Assembly (NCBI RefSeq): GCF_042688385.1
Contig: NZ_JBHUPY010000008.1
Span: 35,245 to 99,244, forward strand
Length of the DNA stretch: 64,000 nucleotides
Direction: 5' to 3'
Origin: Herpetosiphon sp042688385
GTDB taxonomy: Bacteria > Chloroflexota > Chloroflexia > Chloroflexales > Herpetosiphonaceae
This document shows, in pieces, positions 43,272-51,191 of the stretch (positions within the stretch are counted from its first letter, which is position 1; every line of letters starts with the position of its first letter). The notes beneath the pieces are model-generated. The model did not search any database. It saw nothing but the letters and a program-made list of their open reading frames with translations, and was not told the DNA's origin. Position numbers and translations under genes: made by a program.

Positions 43272-44024
43272 TTAGCGAATTGGCTCGGCAATCGTAATTA
43301 GGCGATGGCTTAGCTCTAAATTACCTTCAACAATCACTTGATCGCCAATGCACGAAACCAAGGTCAAACGCTCTGAGCCAACTGGCAAAATATATTGCAC
43401 TTGATCAGGCGTAGCCCACACTTGTTCCGTCACGCGGTAGCGATATTCGCTGCCATCGGCACTATAGACTTTAATTGTCTCACCAATCGCCACATCTTTC
43501 ACTCGTGCAAAGGGCGCTGGCACATTCGGCGCATCCTTCCAGCGCAACACATGGCCCCAAAGCACCACATTTTCGCCTTGGCCAGGCTGCGCACTCAGAT
43601 TGTACCAACCAACATCGTGTTTTGGTACAATTGGCACATTGCGTTGATCAAGGCCAACTGAAATCGGCGCAAGATCCAGCCCAATCACATCAATCACCAT
43701 GCGCACTGGTTGGCCAGGGTTGCTACTTGGGTTGGCGGTTGGTTGCGGCGCAGCAGTTGGCGGCGCGTTTTGCTCGTTCAAAGTTGGCGTATCCAACTCG
43801 ACTGGTTTGCTAGTAATTTCGGGCGCAACTGTTTGGGTTGGCAAACGAGTGGGGCTAGCAGCAGTAGCAGCAGTGGCAACAGGCGTATTTGTTGGCACAA
43901 CACTTGCCACCACTGCCTGCGTAGTTGGCTCAAGGCTCGGCAACGGAGTTGCACTCGGATTGCCGACCGTCCCACCACATCCAACTAAAATGCAACCTAA
44001 TAAACCGAATAGCATCCGACGCAT
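43272..44024 (-). CDS. Sortase-family transpeptidase on a lipoprotein stalk
   Basis: Sortases attach surface proteins to other cell-surface molecules. The 250-residue protein has a type II signal peptide with lipobox LVGC (Cys16), a Ser/Thr/Pro-rich stalk of about 90 residues, and a sortase domain (about 107-248). The catalytic residues are visible: His158 in VLWGHV, Cys225 in TLVSCIGD and Arg241 in SHRLI. A lipid-anchored sortase is uncommon, since most are held by a membrane helix. A candidate substrate with an LPDTS tail is encoded at 57150. AAGGAG lies 7 nt upstream. Confidence 0.87.
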   Translation of the reverse strand: MRRMLFGLLGCILVGCGGTVGNPSATPLPSLEPTTQAVVASVVPTNTPVATAATAASPTRLPTQTVAPEITSKPVELDTPTLNEQNAPPTAAPQPTANPSSNPGQPVRMVIDVIGLDLAPISVGLDQRNVPIVPKHDVGWYNLSAQPGQGENVVLWGHVLRWKDAPNVPAPFARVKDVAIGETIKVYSADGSEYRYRVTEQVWATPDQVQYILPVGSERLTLVSCIGDQVIVEGNLELSHRLITIAEPIR

Positions 44025-44161
44025 GCCAAAACTCCTTATTCAGCAATCCATCCACATGGCACGAATTGCGTAATCTAAATTGTAATGTCGATTAACTACG
44101 CTATGAGCTTTATAGCCCTGTTCACGGTGTTTGGAAACCTTTTCACAAATCGAGGTCATCA

Positions 44162-45415
44162 ATGGCGCACAACTTCTATGCAACCTTACCTATTATCACC
44201 GATTTTGTCCAAATTACCGATGCCAGTTGCTATCAAAAAGTCCCTGCCGATTGGTATATTGTGGTGAGTGATATTGAGCAATCGACCAAAGCGATTGCTG
44301 AAGGTCGCTATAAAGATGTGAATTTCATTGGTGCTAGCACGATTGTGGCCTTGCTTAATTTACAGCCCAACCTCGATTTGCCATTTGTTTTTGGTGGCGA
44401 TGGTGCAACCTTATTGTTGCCGCCATGGTTGGTTGAGCAAGCCAAGCCCGCACTGCAAGCGGTTCAACATCTGAGCCAATCAATCTACAATCTGCATCTG
44501 CGGGTTGGTATTATTCCAATCAGCGAAGTTTATGCTCATCGCTATCAGCTTGAAATTGCCAAATTTGCGGTCTCGGAGAATTATGCCCAAGCCATGATTA
44601 ATGGCGATGGTTTAACTTTTGTCGAGCAAACGATTAAAGATCCAATTTTGGGAGCCAAATATTTGCTCGCAGCCCAGCCCAGCGATCAGCCAGGTTTGCT
44701 CGATGGCCTCGAATGCCGTTGGCAAGAGATTCCAAGTCGTTATGGCGAGACGGTTTCGTTGTTGGTACGGGCCGAAGCTGCTACCAGTACCGAGCGCAAT
44801 CGGATCAATCGCCATGTGATCGAGCAAATCGAGGCAATTTATGGCGCAGACGCTGAGCACCATCCGGTTGATGTGCAGCAAATCAGCTTATCGTTGTGGC
44901 CCAAAGATCTGTGGGCCGAAGCTCGTTTGCGCGGCGGCTCTAGCAAATTACAACAATTACGCTATCTTAACAACATTTGGTGGCTCAATGTGCTTGGGAA
45001 GTTCTTGTTGGCAACTGGGGCCAAAACCGAACTAACTGATTGGGCCGAATATCCTCAGATTTTGCAGGCCAGCACCGATTATCGCAAATACGATGCAATG
45101 TTGCGCATGGTGATTGCAGGCACGCCAGCCCAACGCCAACAACTTGAGCAATTTCTCGATCAAGAACGCCAGGCTGGCAATTTAAATTATGGCCTGCATG
45201 TTGCAGATAGTGCTTTGATGACCTGCATTGTCTTTGAGCGCATGGGGCGGCAAGTTCATTTTATTGATGGCAATAACGGTGGCTATGCGAAGGCCGCCGA
45301 TCAACTCAAGCAACAGAGCCATGCCCACCAAGTAGCGATCACGCTGAACGCTGTGGCATCCTCTAAAACAGGACTATTGGGGGATACTTCATCACCATCA
45401 TGGGGGACATGCTGA
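44162..45415 (+). CDS. DUF3095 protein, cyclase-like
   Basis: The 417-residue product matches DUF3095. Its N-terminal half looks like a class III cyclase or GGDEF-type palm: YIVVSDIEQSTKAIAEGRYKDVNFIGAS gives a metal-binding Asp, and LPFVFGGDGATLLLP gives the second. The C-terminal half is an unclassified domain with SLWPKDLWAEARLRGGSSKLQQLRYLNN. Members sometimes neighbour phosphorelay genes, and here a lone receiver protein follows after 34 bases. The product nucleotide, if any, is unknown. GAGGT lies 5 nt before the ATG. Confidence 0.8.
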   Translation: MAHNFYATLPIITDFVQITDASCYQKVPADWYIVVSDIEQSTKAIAEGRYKDVNFIGASTIVALLNLQPNLDLPFVFGGDGATLLLPPWLVEQAKPALQAVQHLSQSIYNLHLRVGIIPISEVYAHRYQLEIAKFAVSENYAQAMINGDGLTFVEQTIKDPILGAKYLLAAQPSDQPGLLDGLECRWQEIPSRYGETVSLLVRAEAATSTERNRINRHVIEQIEAIYGADAEHHPVDVQQISLSLWPKDLWAEARLRGGSSKLQQLRYLNNIWWLNVLGKFLLATGAKTELTDWAEYPQILQASTDYRKYDAMLRMVIAGTPAQRQQLEQFLDQERQAGNLNYGLHVADSALMTCIVFERMGRQVHFIDGNNGGYAKAADQLKQQSHAHQVAITLNAVASSKTGLLGDTSSPSWGTC

Positions 45416-45449
45416 GTATAATGGCTTCATTGCACTTTTTGGAGGCCGT

Positions 45450-45821
45450 ATGCACATTTTATTGGTTGATGATAGTCACGATATTCTGCGTTTAGTTCAA
45501 CAGGTTTTAGCGCTCGAAGGGCATCGGGTTTCGGTGGCCCGCGATGGCTTGGAAGCCTTGCAAAAAGTTGCCAGCCAACGCCCAGATGCGGTGATTCTCG
45601 ACGTGAATATGCCTATGATCGAAGGCACCGAAGTTTGCCGCCGGATCAAAACCAACTATAGCATTCCGGTGATGATGCTGACTGTGCGCTCGGAACAAGT
45701 CGATTTTCAACGTGGAGCCGATGCTGGCGCAGATGCCTACCTCTCCAAACCCTTTGACATCCCCGTTTTCATCGAATACCTCAATACAATGTTGCGTTTG
45801 CGCTATGGCAAAACCGTCTAG
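45450..45821 (+). CDS. Stand-alone response-regulator receiver protein
   Basis: This 123-residue protein is only a CheY-like receiver domain: the acidic pocket is in LLVDDS, the phospho-acceptor is Asp51 in VILDVNMPM, and the conserved Thr and Lys are in MMLTVRSE and YLSKPF. With no output domain it must act by protein contact, or pass phosphate on. The gene 34 bases upstream encodes the DUF3095 cyclase-like protein, so it may control it. TGGAGG lies before the ATG. Confidence 0.92.
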   Translation: MHILLVDDSHDILRLVQQVLALEGHRVSVARDGLEALQKVASQRPDAVILDVNMPMIEGTEVCRRIKTNYSIPVMMLTVRSEQVDFQRGADAGADAYLSKPFDIPVFIEYLNTMLRLRYGKTV

Positions 45822-45967
45822 CGCGCCAGTTGTTGGCGATGGGCTGAGTCAATGCTACGGATTTAGTCTGAGCAGATGTCAACATTGCGCCTGATATGCA
45901 AGCCTGCCTGCGTTGATTATAGTGGTTGCAGCTAAACCAACATATACTAGAACTGAGTCTCACATTT

Positions 45968-47290
45968 ATGAAACTAAATGTTTTGCTGAAGCCATGGCGT
46001 GGCGATAAACGCTTCACGGCCATTGCCAAGTATGCCGCCGCCCTGAAAAAGAGCGGCTCCAAGGATTTGCAAATTGTGGCTCAAGTTGAGGCCGAATTTG
46101 GCAAACCTGCTGAATTGGCTCGCCTCAATGAGCAGGCCCAACCCTACAAAGCCTATGGCCAAATTGGGGTCGATATTGAAGCCGCTGCCTTGGAGCAATT
46201 GCAACTTGCTTTGCGTCTGCCAATTGCCGCCCAAGGAGCCTTGATGCCCGATGCCCACCCTGGCTTTGCCTTGCCAATCGGCGGAGTTTTTGCCGCTCAC
46301 AACGCCGTCTCGCCGATGATGGTTGGGGTCGATATTGGCTGTCGTATGCATCTGACCATTTTTGCTGAAGCGCCAATGGAAATTCAACGCCATCGCGAGC
46401 AATTGTTTCGTGATTTAGCTGAAGTAACCGTGTTTGGCTCGGGCGCAACTCGCAAACGCGGGCCGGATCACCCAATTTTAGGCATAAAAAACTGGAATTT
46501 GACTGCCCAAACCCGCAGCCTGCGTGAAAAGGCGATTGCCCAGCTTGGCACCAGCGGCAGTGGCAACCACTTTGCCAACATCGTTATTGGCGAGCGAATG
46601 GGCGAGAACGATTTGCCACGCGAATTTGTTGGCTTGCTGACTCATAGCGGCTCGCGCGGGGTTGGCTACGCCATCGCCAAGCACTATAGCAACATTGCAG
46701 TGCAAGAAACCGCCACCAAAGCCAACGTCCCCAAAATGTATGAATGGCTCGATTTGGATAGCGAAGCAGGCCAAGAATATTGGGCAGCGATGGAATTAGC
46801 CGGAGCCTTTGCCCAAGCCAATCATGAAGTTATTCACCGCTTATTTGCCCAACGCACCAAGCTCAAGCCAGTTGCCACAATTCAAAATCACCATAATTTT
46901 GCTTGGCGCGAAGGCGATGTAATTGTGCATCGCAAGGGCGCGACACCAGCAGGCGTAGGCGTGCGCGGCGTGATTCCAGGCAGCATGGCCTCGGCTTCGT
47001 ATGTGGTCGAAGGCTTGGGCAACCCTGAAGCCTTGCATAGCGCCTCACACGGTGCAGGCCGCTTGTACAGCCGCTCCAAAGCCCGCGAACTCATTAGCCC
47101 GAGCGAGGCCAAAAAAATCATCAAGGCCCATGGCGTGCATGTCGAAGGCTGGAGCGTTGACGAATCGCCCTTGGCTTACAAAGACATCGAACGGGTGATG
47201 GAATTGCAAATTGAAGCCGATTTGATTAAGCCATTGGCCCGCATGAAGCCAATTGCCGTAATTATGGCCGGCGAGCCAGGCCAAAGCTAA
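45968..47290 (+). CDS. rtcB: RtcB RNA-splicing/repair ligase
   Basis: RtcB joins 2',3'-cyclic phosphate (or 3'-phosphate) and 5'-hydroxyl RNA ends with GTP and Mn. The 440-residue protein has all landmarks: MPDAHPGFALPIGGV, VGVDIGCRMHL with the metal-binding Cys, GTSGSGNHFANI, HSGSRGVGY, IQNHHNFAW, and SASHGAGR with the guanylylated His. The ATG at 45968 matches the domain start. No archease, rtcA or rtcR gene lies nearby, so a bacterial RNA-repair role is likely but the trigger is unknown. Confidence 0.95.
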   Translation: MKLNVLLKPWRGDKRFTAIAKYAAALKKSGSKDLQIVAQVEAEFGKPAELARLNEQAQPYKAYGQIGVDIEAAALEQLQLALRLPIAAQGALMPDAHPGFALPIGGVFAAHNAVSPMMVGVDIGCRMHLTIFAEAPMEIQRHREQLFRDLAEVTVFGSGATRKRGPDHPILGIKNWNLTAQTRSLREKAIAQLGTSGSGNHFANIVIGERMGENDLPREFVGLLTHSGSRGVGYAIAKHYSNIAVQETATKANVPKMYEWLDLDSEAGQEYWAAMELAGAFAQANHEVIHRLFAQRTKLKPVATIQNHHNFAWREGDVIVHRKGATPAGVGVRGVIPGSMASASYVVEGLGNPEALHSASHGAGRLYSRSKARELISPSEAKKIIKAHGVHVEGWSVDESPLAYKDIERVMELQIEADLIKPLARMKPIAVIMAGEPGQS

Positions 47291-47302
47291 ATTATTGAGG
47301 GC

Positions 47303-47354
47303 TTGACAAACTAGAGTAAATACTCTACTATTTTTAGAGTATTTACTCTAGTTT
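47303..47354 (+). promoter_or_regulatory. TetR gene promoter with twin symmetric operators
   Basis: TTGACA (47303-47308), a 17-base spacer and TACTAT (47326-47331) form a promoter. A perfect 19-bp inverted repeat (47308-47326 with 47336-47354, 9-base centre) overlies it. Each arm is itself near palindromic: AGAGTAAATACTCT (47313-47326) and AGAGTATTTACTCT (47336-47349), 23 bases apart centre to centre. This is a likely autoregulatory operator for one or two TetR dimers. Confidence 0.88.
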
Positions 47355-47365
47355 GGGTTAAAGCC

Positions 47366-47956
47366 ATGAGCAAACGTGATTTAATTTTGAGCACGGCGCT
47401 TGAGCTGTTCAATCGCCAAGGCACTGCTGATGTAAGCACCAACCATATTGCCGAGGCCTGTGGCATCAGCCCGGGCAACTTGTACTATCACTTTCGTAAC
47501 AAAGCCGCGATTATTCAAGCCTTGTTTGAACAACTGTATACGGCGTGGGATACAGAACTGAGCGTGCCGAGCGAGCGCCCAGTCCAATTGCGCGATTTAA
47601 CCGCGCTGGTGGAAACCAACTACCAAATTATTTGGCGCTACCGTTTTGCCTACCGTGAATTGGTGGCGTTGCTCCACCACGATTCATCTTTACATGCCAG
47701 CTTTTTAGCCACCCGTCAACGTGGTTTTGCAGGCTTCCAGAGCTTGGTCGAGCAATTCATCGCCGCAGGGATTATGCAGCCAATTGAGCCAAAAACGCTT
47801 GATCAATTAATTCAAGTTTGTTGGTTAATTAGCGAATTTTGGCTTAACAATCTCGAAATTAATCAACGCCCAATCGAGCCAACCAACATCAACACTGGCG
47901 TGAACTTGATGCTCCACGTGCTGCAACCCTACATCATTCAAGGAAGCAACCGATGA
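47366..47956 (+). CDS. TetR/AcrR family transcriptional repressor
   Basis: The 196-residue protein has the TetR N-terminal helix-turn-helix (about 5-52): ILSTALELFNRQGTADVSTNHIAEACGISPGNLYYHFRNKAAI. The C-terminal ligand-binding part is helical and not assignable. It lies 11 bases after a pair of symmetric sites that overlap its promoter, so it should repress itself. Its stop codon overlaps the start of the DUF4386 membrane protein gene, which is therefore the most likely regulated target. Confidence 0.93.
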   Translation: MSKRDLILSTALELFNRQGTADVSTNHIAEACGISPGNLYYHFRNKAAIIQALFEQLYTAWDTELSVPSERPVQLRDLTALVETNYQIIWRYRFAYRELVALLHHDSSLHASFLATRQRGFAGFQSLVEQFIAAGIMQPIEPKTLDQLIQVCWLISEFWLNNLEINQRPIEPTNINTGVNLMLHVLQPYIIQGSNR

Positions 47957-48693
47957 CCAGCAAATACGTACGCCAACTAACGGGCTGGAGTTTGATTCTT
48001 GGCTCATTGTTGGTCAATATTCCCTATGCCTTGTTGATTAGCAATTTCGATTATCCCGACATTTTGCGTGCACCTGTTGATCAGATTTTGCGCCAATTTG
48101 CTGCTGGTGGCAGTGGCCTAATTTATATATGGCTGGCATTTGCTTGGGTCGGCTTGCCCTTATTGTTCGCCAGCATTATGCTCAAACGCCTGCCCGAATT
48201 TGCTGGCGCGGCCTTGAGCGAAACTGCGAGCACGATTGGCGTAATTGGCTTTGTGATGCAGGTTATTGGCTTGTTACGTTGGGTATTTGTGGTGCCAATA
48301 ATCGCCCAAAGCTACCTTGATCCGCTGGCTTCGGCGGCAACCAAGGCCAGCCTAGCAACAATGTTTCAGGTGGTGCATCAATATGGCGGCGTGGTGTTGG
48401 GTGAGCACATCGGCCAACTATTTATGATTATCTGGATGCTGCTGCTAAGTGCAATTATCTATCGTTCGGCGAGCTTTCCGAAGTGGCTGGCGTGGTTGGG
48501 CTGGCTGGCGGCATTCATCTATAGCCTTGCCCAAACTGAGCTTTTGGCAACCGTGCTGCCCACAATTCCAGTGATTGATTGGACGGGATTGGTTGGGAGT
48601 TTGCTGTGGTTGGCGTGGATGACCAGCCTTGGCATTATGATTTTGCGCCAGAAAAATGCTATAAATGAGGTATTTCATGCTAGAATCAATTAA
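47953..48693 (+). CDS. DUF4386 family membrane protein
   Basis: The 246-residue protein has about six or seven hydrophobic helices, and LTGWSLILGSLLVNIPYAL at its start is typical of DUF4386 proteins, whose function is unknown. It starts within the TetR stop codon (ATGA overlap), so it is translated together with that repressor. Many TetR-coupled membrane proteins take part in export or drug tolerance, but nothing in the sequence proves that here. Confidence 0.75.
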   Translation: MTSKYVRQLTGWSLILGSLLVNIPYALLISNFDYPDILRAPVDQILRQFAAGGSGLIYIWLAFAWVGLPLLFASIMLKRLPEFAGAALSETASTIGVIGFVMQVIGLLRWVFVVPIIAQSYLDPLASAATKASLATMFQVVHQYGGVVLGEHIGQLFMIIWMLLLSAIIYRSASFPKWLAWLGWLAAFIYSLAQTELLATVLPTIPVIDWTGLVGSLLWLAWMTSLGIMILRQKNAINEVFHARIN

Positions 48694-48746
48694 TCTTAAG
48701 AATGTTTGTTTCTTGAAAATTTATCGCATAGACGGAGATGATAAAC

Positions 48747-49457
48747 ATGTCTGAAGAAAGCAGGCCAGAACAAGGTCAAGAAAAATCTATCCGCTGTCAC
48801 CATTGCAACACGATTACTGCCCATAAGAATATATTCCAACACTATACCTTTACAACCGCTGATGAAGATTACAATCCTCAAAATCCTGATAGTACTTATC
48901 AGGATCTTGAAGAAATATTCTATATAAGCTGGGTTTGTTTGGGATGTAAAAATGTTACATTTGAAGTAAAAAACTTCATGGAGTTTCCTGATGGAATTAC
49001 TAGATCAAACGTAAATTTTTATCCAGAATATAACTCTAATAAGAAAAGTACAAAAAATTTTAAGATTTTACCATCAGAAATTATTAGTATATATCGTGAA
49101 AGTGTATTATGCTATAACACTGGTGCTTATAGAGCAAGTGCTGTTTGCTTAAGGGCTGCATTAGAAGGAATATTAAGTAATAAAGGTATTACCGGTAAGG
49201 ATTTATATACAAAGATTGAAAATTTTGCATCTCAAGGAATATTATCAAATGATATAGCAAAATTATTACATACATTTCGGTTTATGGGAAATGAGGCAAT
49301 TCATGATCTCACAAAGATTAATCCTTCTCTCATTGAGATAAAGTATGCTATCGAAGCTATTGAAATAATGATCGACTATATGTATGAAGCTCAAAATGAA
49401 TTGAAGACTAAGATGAGGATATTAACAAGAATGCGGGATTCTGAATCAGGAGAATAA
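48747..49457 (+). CDS. DUF4145-domain protein with zinc ribbon
   Basis: The 236-residue protein has a zinc-binding CHHC...CLGC pair (about residues 17 and 65) and, from about 115 on, a DUF4145 helical domain: YRASAVCLRAALEGILSNKGI and LLHTFRFMGNEAIHD. DUF4145 domains occur in restriction-type and other DNA-defence proteins and in many lone ORFs; the function is open. The gene is markedly AT-rich and unlike its neighbours, which suggests horizontal origin. The second ATG (48747) is preferred since GGAG abuts the first. Confidence 0.8.
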   Translation: MSEESRPEQGQEKSIRCHHCNTITAHKNIFQHYTFTTADEDYNPQNPDSTYQDLEEIFYISWVCLGCKNVTFEVKNFMEFPDGITRSNVNFYPEYNSNKKSTKNFKILPSEIISIYRESVLCYNTGAYRASAVCLRAALEGILSNKGITGKDLYTKIENFASQGILSNDIAKLLHTFRFMGNEAIHDLTKINPSLIEIKYAIEAIEIMIDYMYEAQNELKTKMRILTRMRDSESGE

Positions 49458-49498
49458 GAGTAATTTATAAGTTCAATGCTTTCAATAATTGTTAAACT

Positions 49499-49540
49499 AA
49501 GCCCCTTGGCTGCGCAATTCAGCCAAGGGGTTTCCTATTT
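49499..49540 (+). terminator. Intrinsic terminator after the DUF4145 gene
   Basis: An 11-bp GC-rich stem (49502-49512 with 49520-49530), extended by flanking AAG/TTT pairs, with a 7-nt loop, is followed by TTTCCTATTTT. Confidence 0.9.
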
Positions 49541-49640
49541 TAGGCTGTTTGGTGGAATCATTTTCAATTACGACAATAAATAGTTTACAATACAACATCA
49601 TGCAAGGATCGAAATCATAGACCTAGAATAGGAACATGGA

Positions 49641-50117
49641 ATGCAAGCAAAACATGTGCTAGACCGCTTTAACCTGTGGCTAGAACAATCTGACAAAGTG
49701 CTTGAATACCTTGCCATTGAAGATGCGCTCAACCTTATGCTTGGATTCTATCGCGAAATTCGGATTGACGATTGTGATCTGGCCAATGATGGTGATATGT
49801 TGCTGTTTCAATGGGGTGTTGAACAGAACGGCTTAAATGCACATTTTAGTTATAATTTGACCCGCCATTTGGTGGTTGAAAAAACCTATGTTGATGATGA
49901 TGGCGAGTGGATCGACGATTCGGTTAAGCAGCTTTCGCTGACGTTTCGCTATATTTCCAATTTAAAGTTAGCTAGTTTGGGCCAGGGCAATCAATGGTGT
50001 TTACATCCTGAGGAGCTGGGCGAGTTTGAGCAATTTTTGCGTACCCATCCGGCTACCCTCGCAGTTAACCACCTGCATGCCCGTTCGATTGACCTGAGCT
50101 TCAAACATTTAGAATAA
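49641..50117 (+). CDS. Hypothetical soluble protein
   Basis: I do not recognise this 158-residue protein. It is acidic, has no signal peptide or membrane helix, and alternates predicted helices (1-40) with beta segments (50-110: LLFQWGVEQ, HFSYNLTRHLVVEK, QLSLTFRYI). AGGA lies 8 nt before the ATG. It stands alone between a terminator and a small ORF. Normal codon use supports it as real. Confidence 0.6.
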   Translation: MQAKHVLDRFNLWLEQSDKVLEYLAIEDALNLMLGFYREIRIDDCDLANDGDMLLFQWGVEQNGLNAHFSYNLTRHLVVEKTYVDDDGEWIDDSVKQLSLTFRYISNLKLASLGQGNQWCLHPEELGEFEQFLRTHPATLAVNHLHARSIDLSFKHLE

Positions 50118-50193
50118 TTTGACAAGCAGATCAGCCATCGCTATACTTGATTAGACAGTTTCTTCCGATTAAATTGTTTTTATTGAGGCAACG

Positions 50194-50358
50194 ATGGTTG
50201 ATCTACTTTTTGGTTGTTTGCAATTAGCGCTTGGCGGTGGCTTATTGATCGCCAGCTTTAAGCTGACCAAGCAGAGCAAACCACGCTCAACCAACAGCCT
50301 CAAACAAGCCGTTCTGCGCCAACAACTCCTCGCGCAACGCTCCAAATCCCAACAATAA
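50194..50358 (+). CDS. Small 54-residue membrane protein
   Basis: The ORF starts at an ATG preceded by GAGG at 5 nt and encodes a hydrophobic first half (LLFGCLQLALGGGLLIASF), followed by a basic, Gln-rich tail that ends in KSQQ. One membrane helix with a positive cytoplasmic tail is the likely layout. It fills the gap between the hypothetical protein and the DinB-like gene, and no larger ORF explains this stretch. I cannot relate it to a family. Confidence 0.5.
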   Translation: MVDLLFGCLQLALGGGLLIASFKLTKQSKPRSTNSLKQAVLRQQLLAQRSKSQQ

Positions 50359-50465
50359 TTCGATAAACCGTAGCTGCCATTCTGTCGTTTTGCTGGCTGC
50401 TTGCGTTGACACATGGCTAGGCGTATAGTACATTTGTCCTATTCAATTGCGCAAGAGGTGATCGT

Positions 50466-50969
50466 ATGAATGGGATTCTGTTCGACTCATTTCAGCACAA
50501 TAGTTGGGCAACCAAGGTGCTCCTAAAGGTCTGTAGCGAGCTTAACGAGGAGCAACTTGTCACAACGGTTGTTGGCAGTTATGGCAATATCATCGCGACC
50601 TTCAACCACATTATTTTATCGGATGCGCGCTATTTGCATCATCTTTCAGGCAATGCACCTGATTGGCTGCTCAATCGCGATCTGAGCAATGATTTTGCTG
50701 TGCTTGAAGCGCGCGCTGACGAAGCAGCCAACAATTGGCAGCAATTCTTCACCCAGCCAGTCGATGGCGAGCAGCTAACGATCCTTGTTTCAGGGGATTA
50801 TGAAATTCACGCCGGAGCCTTGATTGCTCAAGCGCTGCACCATAGCAACATTCACCGCGAGCAGATTTGTGCAATCCTGACATCTTTAGGCATCGAGCCC
50901 CCAGATATTCAGCCATGGGCTTATGCCCATGAAACTGGGCGAGGCCGCAACCTGCCTAGCGAGCAATAA
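50466..50969 (+). CDS. DinB-like four-helix protein
   Basis: The 167-residue product fits the DinB/YfiT-like fold: HNSWATKVLLKVCSELNEEQL at the start, FNHIILSDARYLHHLSG with the first metal-binding His, and ALHHSNIHREQICAILTSLGI with the two others. These proteins are metal-dependent transferases or stress-induced proteins of largely unknown substrate. GAGGTGATCGT precedes the ATG. A palindromic repeat begins 7 bases after the stop. Confidence 0.85.
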   Translation: MNGILFDSFQHNSWATKVLLKVCSELNEEQLVTTVVGSYGNIIATFNHIILSDARYLHHLSGNAPDWLLNRDLSNDFAVLEARADEAANNWQQFFTQPVDGEQLTILVSGDYEIHAGALIAQALHHSNIHREQICAILTSLGIEPPDIQPWAYAHETGRGRNLPSEQ

Positions 50970-50975
50970 GCTGAT

Positions 50976-51183
50976 CCCCTCACCCCCCAGCCCCCTCTCC
51001 CACTGGACGCGGGCGAGGGGGAGCCGCAGATTGTTCAAATCAACGATTTTCTGAGCCGCTACGCCTTTAATCCTCTGGACGCGGGCGAGGAGGAGCCACA
51101 TCTTGTTCAACGCATAATTGCAGCAGAACCACAGAATGAACGCCCCTCGCTCGCGCCACGGGAGAGGGGTTGGGGGTGAGGGG
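50976..51183. repeat. MITE-like palindromic repeat, copy 4 (expanded)
   Basis: This copy of about 208 bases has the same ends as the others (CCCCTCACCCCCCAGCCCC and GGGGTTGGGGGTGAGGGG) but a longer, different centre in which CTGGACGCGGGCGAGG occurs twice (51004-51020 and about 51075-51091). It fills the gap between two convergent stop codons and could also stop transcription. Confidence 0.75.
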
Positions 51184-51191
51184 ATTAACAT

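Noticed and set aside
45416..45421. TATAAT-like hexamer just after the DUF3095 stop as a promoter of the receiver gene
   Set aside because: No -35 element at 16-18 bases upstream could be found, so I did not list it as a promoter.
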